From: Desulfobulbus sp.
GTDB taxonomy: Bacteria; Desulfobacterota; Desulfobulbia; Desulfobulbales; Desulfobulbaceae
Assembly (NCBI GenBank): GCA_028684915.1
Contig: JAQUEZ010000176.1
Coordinates: 1 to 12,353 of the forward strand
Length of the DNA: 12,353 bases
Reading direction: 5' to 3'
Made by a program: the position numbers and the translations under genes. This document shows, piece after piece, positions 6,240-12,353 of this stretch (the first letter of the stretch is position 1; each line of letters begins with the position of its first letter). The notes under the pieces were generated by a model, which saw nothing but the letters and a program-made list of their open reading frames with translations, made no database searches and was not told the DNA's origin.

Positions 6240-6667
6240 TACTTGCAAAGATACATAAAGCTACCTGATTGCCCAACCTCCCTGCAAGGCTTTCACTCGA
6301 CAAGGCTCTTGGTCATGGTGCAGACCACCCCTTAACACTGTCTTTATTCCGAGTATATACTTTCCTGCCAACCAATTTATCGGCAAAATTGTGTTGCAAA
6401 TTTTATTACCGGCAAATCCCTAATGAACAGGTTATATTAGCGGTTCGTCGTCACTCTTAGAGCTACGTGTTGCGCTTTCGCATTGAGGGCCTTGTGAAAA
6501 TGCAAAAAAACGACAGTAGTCTATCGGAAAATCAGTAAATTAAAAGCCCTGGCACCTTATTCTTTTTTTTTTTGCACGAACGCGACAACCTTTTTTTCCT
6601 GCGCTCCCTTTCAAGCCCTTCTCGAGCTTTTACCCATCCCCCATCTTCCTACTCTTCTCAACGAAAT
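6240..6667. other. 428-bp intergenic region, no gene recognised
   Basis: This holds the native upstream regions of the divergent rubrerythrin-like and acyltransferase genes. Short open frames here (for example one beginning near 6269) have no supporting ribosome site or recognisable product. Two similar blocks, TTTATCGGCAAA near 6378 and TTTATTACCGGCAAA near 6407, form a degenerate direct repeat that could be a regulator site. Long T runs at about 6562-6573 and 6590-6597 precede the acyltransferase gene. An in-frame TTG at 6572 would extend that gene by 32 residues of low-complexity Ser/Pro-rich sequence and is not favoured. No promoter could be assigned with confidence. Confidence 0.4.
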
Positions 6668-7708
6668 ATGTTTCTCAAATCATTTGAATACTATCGTGGC
6701 ATTGCCATAGTGCTCATCGTTATCGGTCACTGTTACGGCCTTAGTGGCTGGCACTTCAGCTCTTTTCCAGAACGGGTTTTGGCCAACATCATCACCGGCG
6801 GGACTTCGCTCTTTGTCTTCATCTCCGGATTTTTATTCCACCAGGTCTTTTACCCCCGGTTCAAATACAGCCGTTTCATGAGCAAAAAATTGCAGCGGGT
6901 TTTTGTCCCTTACCTGTTTTGGTCTGCCCTTGCGCTTACCCTCACCTTCTCCACCGGCATTCCCCTTCCAGCACATTTTGTCGGCCCTGGTCTGTCGTTC
7001 TGGGATCAATGGCTCCAGCCAATTTTTCTCAGCCTGATCACCGGCGGCCATTTTCTCGCTTACTGGTATATTCCATTCATCATGACCATGTTCCTGCTCT
7101 CGCCGATCTTTATCTCCTTTATCAAGCTGGAGAGGCGCACTCAGGTCATCGTGACCCTCGGCATGTTGCTCTGCTCGGCCCTTGCGCAGCGACCGGTAAA
7201 CAATATTCTGGTGCTTCAATCGGTGCTCTTCTTCAGCCCAGTCTATCTGTTCGGCATTCTCTGCTCCATCGACAAAGATTGGATCTACGAGCATTTTGAC
7301 AACAAAATCTGGTTGCTCGCCCTCGGGGTCCTTGCGCTCTCCATGATCCAAAGCAGCTATTATCCTGGAGCAGGCAGCTATCATAAGCCGCTGTTCTTGC
7401 TCCATGCCTTTGACATCAACATCATTCAAAAACTCCTGCTCTGTCTACTGGGTATGGTACTGCTGCATCGCTACGAAAAGAGTGAAAACAACGTTCTTTC
7501 CGCCCTTGCGGCCTCCAGCTTTGCCATCTTTTTCATCCATGGCTGGGTGGTCAAAGGGCTGTTCCAGATTAAATCCTGGTTTCCCTTTACCGGTGGTCTG
7601 TGGCTCCTGCCGGTGATCACCGCTCTGGTCATAATCGGCTCCTACGCCCTTGCGATTTTGATTAAAAAGCTGTTTCCCAAACAAAGCTCACTGCTCATTG
7701 GCTGGTAA
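6668..7708 (+). CDS. Acyltransferase-3 (OafA/NodX-type) integral membrane protein
   Basis: A protein of 346 residues with about ten hydrophobic spans. It starts with the family hallmark YYRGIAIVLIVIGHCYG, in which Arg10 and His21 correspond to the conserved residues of motif R-x(10)-H. It continues with GGTSLFVFISGFLF (44-57), KLQRVFVPYLFW (74-85) and a late FFIHGW motif. Family members move acetyl or other acyl groups onto sugars of O-antigen, exopolysaccharide or peptidoglycan at the inner membrane; the acceptor here is unknown. The ATG at 6668 starts precisely at the conserved motif, but its Shine-Dalgarno is weak. The gene appears monocistronic: 428 bp of intergenic DNA precede it and a terminator follows 15 bp after the stop. 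Confidence 0.87.
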   Translation: MFLKSFEYYRGIAIVLIVIGHCYGLSGWHFSSFPERVLANIITGGTSLFVFISGFLFHQVFYPRFKYSRFMSKKLQRVFVPYLFWSALALTLTFSTGIPLPAHFVGPGLSFWDQWLQPIFLSLITGGHFLAYWYIPFIMTMFLLSPIFISFIKLERRTQVIVTLGMLLCSALAQRPVNNILVLQSVLFFSPVYLFGILCSIDKDWIYEHFDNKIWLLALGVLALSMIQSSYYPGAGSYHKPLFLLHAFDINIIQKLLLCLLGMVLLHRYEKSENNVLSALAASSFAIFFIHGWVVKGLFQIKSWFPFTGGLWLLPVITALVIIGSYALAILIKKLFPKQSSLLIGW

Positions 7709-7723
7709 CTCTCCGCGCCCCAC

Positions 7724-7757
7724 AAAAAAAGCCCTGGATTGCTCCGGGGCTTTTTTT
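7724..7757. terminator. Bidirectional Rho-independent terminator
   Basis: A stem of GCCCTGG and CCGGGGC around a short ATTGCT loop, with an A7 tract before and a T7 tract after, so it can end transcription from both directions. It lies between the convergent acyltransferase (plus) and cbiK (minus) genes and probably serves both. Confidence 0.9.
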
Positions 7758-7780
7758 ACTTTTGACAAACCGATGATTGA

Positions 7781-8683
7781 TTAGAGGTGCGCCATGGCCA
7801 CCTTCAGTTGCTCGATCCACATGGCGTCGATGGCATCCACCTCGCCAAGGCCTTTCATCACCGGCACGGCTTTGATGCCGACCGCATCCAGTTGACTCTT
7901 CCAGGAATCCGGCTCATCACCGGCCATGTCATTCATGGCATGATCGCCAGCAACGGTCATAAAAGGAATGAGATAGGCCTTTTTGATTTTTTTCGCAACC
8001 AACGCATCCCGGATCTCCTCAAAGGTGGGATGCCCTTCCACGGTGCCGACATAAAAGTTAGGGTCCATTTTCTGGGCCTTATACATCAGAGCACTGTAAA
8101 TGGCGTCGCTTGGATGATGGGTGCCATGCCCCATAAGCACCACCGCTTCATCGGCTTTACGCTCTTTGGGGATAACCTGATTTTTGACGATCTTGAGCGC
8201 CTCTTCCATGGTGTCATCGCTGATCAAGAGCGGCATGGAAACCTGCAGATTATCAAAACCGTCTACCATCTGCGCGAATAAGTGGGCATTGGTATTGATC
8301 TCATTAAACTCCGCACCGGGAATCATGTGCAAAGACTGCACCGCGACCTTGGTGTACCCCTCATCCATGAGCCGGGACAGGGCCATTTCCGGAGAATCGA
8401 TCTGGGTTCCCTGTTTGGCCAATTTATGGCGAATGATCTTGGAGGTATAAGCCCAACGCACATCAACTCCCGGGAAGGCCACCTTGACCAGTTTGTCGAT
8501 ATTATCAAACGAGGCCTTGGCTCGAGGCACGCTGGTGCCGAAAGTAACCAGCAAAATGGCCGTTTTGGACTCCTTCTTTTTGCCGTGCTCACCGGCCTTT
8601 GCATCTGAAGCCTGGAACCAAAGTCCAACCAGGGCGGCCATGGCTACCAGCATCGCTTTTTTCAGCACTTCTCCTACTCGCAT
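7781..8683 (-). CDS. cbiK: Exported sirohydrochlorin cobaltochelatase, CbiK type
   Basis: A protein of 300 residues. Residues 1-30 form a signal peptide (basic MRVGEVLKKA, hydrophobic core, cleavage near DAKA), so the enzyme should act in the periplasm. The mature part is a full CbiK: TAILLVTFGTS near 41-51, QSLHMIPGAEF (116-126), MGHGTHH (184-190), VGTVEGHPTFEEI (212-224) and MTVAGDHAMNDM (242-253). His186, Glu216 and His248 have the same spacing (30 and 32 residues) as the metal-binding His145, Glu175 and His207 of Salmonella CbiK. The family inserts Co2+ (or Fe2+) into sirohydrochlorin. An exported version is known from Desulfovibrio vulgaris. It is the last gene after a TonB receptor, 186 bp downstream of it, which suggests a role in metal or tetrapyrrole uptake rather than cytoplasmic cobalamin synthesis. 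AAGGAG precedes the ATG. Confidence 0.92.
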   Translation of the reverse strand: MRVGEVLKKAMLVAMAALVGLWFQASDAKAGEHGKKKESKTAILLVTFGTSVPRAKASFDNIDKLVKVAFPGVDVRWAYTSKIIRHKLAKQGTQIDSPEMALSRLMDEGYTKVAVQSLHMIPGAEFNEINTNAHLFAQMVDGFDNLQVSMPLLISDDTMEEALKIVKNQVIPKERKADEAVVLMGHGTHHPSDAIYSALMYKAQKMDPNFYVGTVEGHPTFEEIRDALVAKKIKKAYLIPFMTVAGDHAMNDMAGDEPDSWKSQLDAVGIKAVPVMKGLGEVDAIDAMWIEQLKVAMAHL

Positions 8684-8767
8684 GATGTTTTTCTCCTTGG
8701 TTTTTTAATCAATGTGCCTACTCGTGGACGCATCATCCACAGGTCACAACAAAATCACATAACACAT

Positions 8768-8869
8768 CGAGATTCCACACATTCGCTCGGAAGGACATCG
8801 GGCCGATATTGCCACTTCAAAGAGTAGCCGCAATCACGGTGTCATTTCAACCAACGGTGAGGAATCTCG
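8768..8869. repeat. Inverted repeat closing a 102-bp intergenic segment
   Basis: CGAGATTCCACAC at 8768-8780 is the inverted complement, with one mismatch, of GTGAGGAATCTCG at 8857-8869. The right arm ends at the base adjoining the receptor stop codon. In minus-strand RNA this gives a 13-bp stem closing a loop of about 76 nt between the receptor and cbiK. A smaller hairpin, GTGGA/TCCAC (8724-8740), lies nearer cbiK. It could be a processing, attenuation or mRNA-stability structure, or the remnant of a small element. No second copy was seen in the window and no known riboswitch motif was recognised. Confidence 0.55.
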
Positions 8870-10882
8870 TCAGTAATGAAACTTTATGCCGCCGAAGATA
8901 GTCTGACCAGGCATGCAGTAACCGGATTCGGTATAATCCTTGTCAAAGAGGTTATCGATTCGGGCGAAAATATCCATATTCTTCAATGCCTTATAGGTGG
9001 CCGACAGGTTGACCACGATCACCGCATCCTCCTGCCAGCGGACCTTGTTATAACTGGCATCGTAAAGGGGAACGATTTTTTCATCCTGCCAGTTGATATC
9101 CATGGCCAGGGTTAGCTTTTCGGTGGGGTATACGGTGGTAACTAAATTCACCTTATTCCTTGGGAGGTATTCCTTACGCGTCCAATCGGCTGCACTTGTA
9201 TCCGCCTTATAGCGCGAATCAATGTAGGTATAGGCCAGATCGAAGCGCACCTTGTCCCAGGGACGAACCCGGATATAGGTTTCCACCCCTGAATTTTCTC
9301 CCTTGGAAGCATTCTCGTAGCGATAGGCCAGACTGTCAAAAATGATCATATCGTCAAAATGGGTTTCAAAATAGGTTGCCCCCATATTCAGCTTACCATC
9401 AAAGAAACTCTGATCCACTCCCACCTCATAACCAATACTTTCCTCGGGCTGTAAGTCTGGATTTCCCACGGTCACTAGGGATCCACCGGAAAGGTAACCG
9501 CCGTAAATCTCATAGAGGCCCGGCGTACGATACCCGGTCCCGACATGGGCATGCACCTTGGTGTTGGTCGCCTTGAAAATGTAGGCAGCCGAAGTCTCCC
9601 ACACCGCCTCGCTGTCGAATTCGTCATGGTCATTGTAGCGACCTCCGACGTTGACAAAAAGACTCCGATCAAGAAACACAAACTGAGCCTGGGTGAACAG
9701 ATCCTTGTTGCCCCAGGATTCATGAAAACTCACAGGAGAATAATCGTTGCCATATTTATTTTTCGGTTCCTGACCTTCATACGTTGAATCCTCGTAATCG
9801 GCACCGACATTCAGGGTGAGCCAATCGGTGAGGTGGAGGTTGTGTTGCATCTCCAAATACCAGTTTTCGCCATCATAGTTGGATTGATCCCCGGAGGTAT
9901 TCGACCAAAAATAATGCCGCTCGGTGGAAGTGTACGCCCCTTTAAGGGTATAATCCCAGTCCGCACTCAGCGTTTGCGACCAGTTGAGGCCGACCTGGGA
10001 GAGTGAACTTTCCCGGTGTTCGTCGGCATAGGCCTGATTCTTGATCAGGTTACCGTTAGAATCCAGTGATGGGGTCGTGCCTAGGGTTAAATCCGAATCC
10101 GAAAAGATGCCGCTGAATTCGAGGGCAGTACTGTCGGTAAACTTAACCCCTGCCCCCACGGCGCCGCCGGTATTGTCGTAGTTGTAACTGTTGGCCCCCC
10201 CGTAATCCTCTCCATCGGTGTTGATATACATCGGATTGAAATCGAAATAGTATTTTTCCTGGCCATAGGACACGCGGGCATTACCGACATAGGTGTTGTT
10301 TGGACCGAATTCGTTGCGCCAATCCGCCGACAACCCTGACTGCCATTTTTTGGGGATGATATTAATGACCCCGCCCATGGCCTGGGAACCATACAAAGTA
10401 CTGTTGGTACCCTTAAGGATTTCCGCCCGATCAAAATTGGAACCGGTAAACATGTCTTCGATGAAATACTGAAAGGTGGTCTGGGTGTCGGCGGCATCAC
10501 GCAACGGGATACCATTGTACTGATACTGGGTATACTGGGATCCGGCGCCGCGGATACTGATATTGGACCACTGCCCCAGCCCGCCGGTGCATTTCAAAAA
10601 TACACCCGGCTCATTATTGAGCAATTTAGGGAGATAATACTGCTGCAACTCGTCTCGGTCAGCGGCATCGACAATATCAATACTCTTGGTTGTCTCGCCC
10701 AAAGCCGTTTCACTCCTTGAGGCTGTAACGACCATCTCTTCCGCTTTGTGGACAACCTGCTTATCCGCGGCCGGCGAGAGGATTTCCTCCCTGCTTTCAG
10801 CCCCAACCGGTGCCACCGCTAAAAGCAGGACGACGCAGGAAAGCAAGGTGGGATAAATGGTGTTACGCTGCATGGGGTTCAC
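8870..10882 (-). CDS. TonB-dependent outer-membrane receptor, BtuB/CirA-like
   Basis: A protein of 670 residues from the chosen start. A signal peptide covers about 1-28 (hydrophobic SCVVLLLAVA, cleavage after VGA). A TonB box-like EEMVVTASR lies at 48-56. The plug domain follows, with SIRGAGSQYTQYQYNGIPL and RAEILKGTNSTLYGSQAMGGVINII, which are classic plug motifs. A 22-strand beta-barrel rich in aromatic-polar alternation follows, ending in KFHY with a terminal aromatic as expected for outer-membrane insertion. Such receptors bring cobalamin, haem, siderophores or metal chelates into the periplasm. The GTG at 10882 is favoured because AAGGAG lies six bases upstream; the ATG at 10873 would be 15 bases away. 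It sits between a tonB/TPR pair and an exported cobaltochelatase, so a cobalt, iron or tetrapyrrole substrate is likely. The exact ligand is not readable. Confidence 0.92.
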   Translation of the reverse strand: MNPMQRNTIYPTLLSCVVLLLAVAPVGAESREEILSPAADKQVVHKAEEMVVTASRSETALGETTKSIDIVDAADRDELQQYYLPKLLNNEPGVFLKCTGGLGQWSNISIRGAGSQYTQYQYNGIPLRDAADTQTTFQYFIEDMFTGSNFDRAEILKGTNSTLYGSQAMGGVINIIPKKWQSGLSADWRNEFGPNNTYVGNARVSYGQEKYYFDFNPMYINTDGEDYGGANSYNYDNTGGAVGAGVKFTDSTALEFSGIFSDSDLTLGTTPSLDSNGNLIKNQAYADEHRESSLSQVGLNWSQTLSADWDYTLKGAYTSTERHYFWSNTSGDQSNYDGENWYLEMQHNLHLTDWLTLNVGADYEDSTYEGQEPKNKYGNDYSPVSFHESWGNKDLFTQAQFVFLDRSLFVNVGGRYNDHDEFDSEAVWETSAAYIFKATNTKVHAHVGTGYRTPGLYEIYGGYLSGGSLVTVGNPDLQPEESIGYEVGVDQSFFDGKLNMGATYFETHFDDMIIFDSLAYRYENASKGENSGVETYIRVRPWDKVRFDLAYTYIDSRYKADTSAADWTRKEYLPRNKVNLVTTVYPTEKLTLAMDINWQDEKIVPLYDASYNKVRWQEDAVIVVNLSATYKALKNMDIFARIDNLFDKDYTESGYCMPGQTIFGGIKFHY

Positions 10883-11005
10883 GGTGTTCTCCTTGGAGAG
10901 GTTAAGATGAGTATTGTTCGAATCTTGTCGCAGGGTTGTAACCACCATGGCAAAAATCGAAATCCATTGTGTCATTTCAGCCATCTTGCAAAATGTCGTC
11001 CTTTC

Positions 11006-12283
11006 TCACTGCACCATCTGTTGTTTGACCTGGGAGAGGGCCAGAGTTGCCGCTTTCTTTTCCCGATCGAATTGTACCGCCTTGGACAAGGCCTGACGGC
11101 TGGCTTCAAAATCCTGGGCCTGCATGGCTGCATATCCGGCCATGAGCCAAGATTGCCCCTGATGCCCTCCTTTCAATCCGGCGGCGCGTCGATAACTGGT
11201 GGCCGCATCAACGTAGCGTTGGAGGCTGTAGCAGATCTCGCCCTGCAGCATCAGCAGGCGAGGGTCGACCTCCAGATTGCGGTAGCGATGCAGAATTTCC
11301 AGGGCCTTGGCCGGTTGGTCCATCCGCTGGTAAGCCATGGCAAGCCGTTGGGCGGTCCGGCTGTCGCTTTTGGCTTGCAGTTGCCGGCTGAAGAAGGGCA
11401 CAGCCTTGGCCGGAATCCCGGTCTGCAGGTAAAGATCGGCAAGCAATTGGTTTTCCTGCAAGCTCAAAGGTTTGAGCATGCTGTAGGCAATCAGGGCGCT
11501 GAGGGCGTCTTCGTAGTCGTTGGCGGCGAGTTGAATGTGGGCAAGCGCCTTCCACCAGCGAGCTTGGTCCGGTTGCTGGTCGATCAGTTGCCGAGCAAAA
11601 GCCGCGCCTTCGCTATGCATGTTCAGCCGTACATACTGAGACAAAAGGACCTCCTGCCACCGGGACTGTTGTACCCCAGTGGAATGGGCAATAAGGTCGC
11701 GTATCAGGGGCACGGCCCGTTTACTCTGCCCCCCGTCGACGAGGGCATGGATATACTGTTCCCGCCACTCCGGCTTTATCGACTTGCTGGCGGCAAACAG
11801 CCGTTCAAAAGAGCTGATCGCCTCCCGGTGCGCACCGGCCATGAGGTAGGCGGAGGCACTGAAATAGAGATTGTCAGCCTTTTTGGGTTGCTCCGCCCCG
11901 TAGCCTTTGGCAAAGCAACGACCTGCCTCCTTGTATGCTTTGGCCTCGTACTGGGCCTTGGCCAAATTGAGCCAGGCATGGGCATGGTTCGGATCCAGTT
12001 CCACCGCTTCGATATAGGCCTTGATGGCTCCAGCGCGATCTCCCCGCAGGAGGCGGCAATTGCCCAGGGCAAAGGCCAGTTCCGCATGGCGGGTTTCGCT
12101 TTTGGCCAGGGCCGGCTCAAGGACAGCGGCAGCCTTGCCATACTCTTTGACCGACATCATTGGTGCGGCCTTGGCCAGAACCAGCCGCACCGGGGTCGGG
12201 AGATCCTCGGCTTTGCAGGGGGCAACTACCATCAGCAGGGTCAACAGCACACCACATCCCAGAACAACAAGGCGAGATTGCAT
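11006..12283 (-). CDS. Periplasmic tetratricopeptide-repeat protein of a TonB operon
   Basis: A 425-residue protein. A signal peptide is likely at 1-25 (hydrophobic VVLGCGVLLTLLMVV, cleavage after PCKA). A chain of TPR-like helix pairs fills the rest, clearest at 66-130 (AELAFALGNCRLLRGDRAGAIKAYIEAVELDPN, split here only by reading, then AHAWLNLAKAQYEAKAYKEAGRCF). Further weaker repeats run to the C terminus (for example ASYRRAAGLKGG and SWLMAGYAAMQAQDFEASRQAL). TPR proteins commonly follow tonB in exbB-exbD-tonB clusters of the Vibrio/Shewanella TonB2 type, where they assist energy transfer. Its ATG lies four bases after the tonB stop, with a GGAG inside the tonB end, so the two are translationally linked. 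The receptor gene starts about 123 bp downstream. The antisense open frame of similar length is a shadow. Confidence 0.88.
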   Translation of the reverse strand: MQSRLVVLGCGVLLTLLMVVAPCKAEDLPTPVRLVLAKAAPMMSVKEYGKAAAVLEPALAKSETRHAELAFALGNCRLLRGDRAGAIKAYIEAVELDPNHAHAWLNLAKAQYEAKAYKEAGRCFAKGYGAEQPKKADNLYFSASAYLMAGAHREAISSFERLFAASKSIKPEWREQYIHALVDGGQSKRAVPLIRDLIAHSTGVQQSRWQEVLLSQYVRLNMHSEGAAFARQLIDQQPDQARWWKALAHIQLAANDYEDALSALIAYSMLKPLSLQENQLLADLYLQTGIPAKAVPFFSRQLQAKSDSRTAQRLAMAYQRMDQPAKALEILHRYRNLEVDPRLLMLQGEICYSLQRYVDAATSYRRAAGLKGGHQGQSWLMAGYAAMQAQDFEASRQALSKAVQFDREKKAATLALSQVKQQMVQ

Positions 12284-12287
12284 AGCT

Positions 12288-12353
12288 CTACTCCAGTTTG
12301 AAGGTAATGGTCTGTTCCACCAGGGCCTTGACCGCCACGCCTCCCACGGTGCC
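12288..12353 (-). CDS. tonB: Energy transducer TonB, C-terminal end (runs off the window)
   Basis: Only the last 21 codons and the TAG stop are visible. They encode GTVGGVAVKALVEQTITFKLE, which I read as the closing strand of a TonB C-terminal domain: family members typically end in V-x-I-T-F-K-L. TonB spans from the inner membrane into the periplasm and passes proton-motive energy to outer-membrane receptors. Position directly before a TPR gene and a TonB-dependent receptor strongly supports the call. The rest of the gene, and probably exbD and exbB, lie to the right of the window. Confidence 0.72.
   Translation of the reverse strand, partial: GTVGGVAVKALVEQTITFKLE

Noticed and set aside
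6550..6577. Sigma-54 promoter (TGGCAC ... TTGCAC) before the acyltransferase gene
   Set aside because: The GG and GC pairs are about 23 bp apart, roughly double the spacing required for -24/-12 recognition.
8684..8869. Cobalamin or other riboswitch ahead of cbiK
   Set aside because: Looked for because of the cobalt link. No B12-box-like sequence or other known aptamer signature was recognised; only the inverted repeats described.
10907..12301. 464-residue plus-strand open frame
   Set aside because: It lies almost wholly antisense to the TPR gene, which has a signal peptide, repeats and operon spacing. The antisense frame is a by-product of high-GC codon use.
1..12353. CRISPR array, tRNA, rRNA, phage or toxin-antitoxin genes
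   Set aside because: No regularly spaced short repeats, cloverleaf-like sequences, phage structural genes or toxin-antitoxin pairs were recognised in the reading.

Overview
The window is a piece of bacterial chromosome. It probably comes from an anaerobic, sulfate-reducer-like Desulfobacterota member (Desulfobulbales/Desulfovibrionales type). This is inferred from gene content: a signal-peptide-bearing cobaltochelatase of the CbiK type, a multi-cluster ferredoxin-like protein with a CHCCGCCC motif, and a rubrerythrin-like diiron protein. No rRNA, tRNA, CRISPR array, phage gene or intact transposase gene was seen.

Layout. (1) 1-1544, minus strand: a ferredoxin-type protein overlaps by four bases the start of a GNAT acetyltransferase that runs off the left edge. 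(2) 1562-3051: a DJ-1/PfpI family gene flanked by two copies of a small non-autonomous transposable element (here MITE-1). The second copy sits inside an older element of another family (MITE-2). (3) 3052-5420, plus strand: a DUF4242 protein, a class I methyltransferase, a cold-shock/DUF1294 membrane fusion and a lysine-rich hypothetical protein. This stretch reads as more AT-rich than its surroundings and looks like accessory DNA. (4) 5560-6239, minus strand: a rubrerythrin-like protein preceded by an uninterrupted MITE-2 copy. (5) 6668-7708: an acyltransferase-3 membrane protein that converges on the next block at a strong bidirectional terminator. (6) 7781-12353, minus strand: the end of tonB, a periplasmic TPR protein, a BtuB-like TonB-dependent receptor and an exported CbiK. 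They read in one direction as a likely operon for uptake and handling of a metal or tetrapyrrole across the outer membrane.

The strongest unexpected signal is the mobile-element archaeology. MITE-1 has 16-bp ends starting GTAA and 8-bp target duplications, the hallmarks of IS66-family transposition. The MITE-2 copy at 2691-3019 equals the intact 165-bp copy at 6075-6239 plus exactly one 156-bp MITE-1 and its 8-bp duplication. Both families share a design: a core bounded by inverted end-like sequences, followed by a small terminal hairpin whose arms also resemble the ends. MITE insertions sit directly upstream of the ribosome binding sites of three genes, so they may carry or replace promoters. 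The second system of interest is the exported cobaltochelatase encoded with a TonB receptor, where tetrapyrrole metal insertion or carriage may be coupled to uptake.
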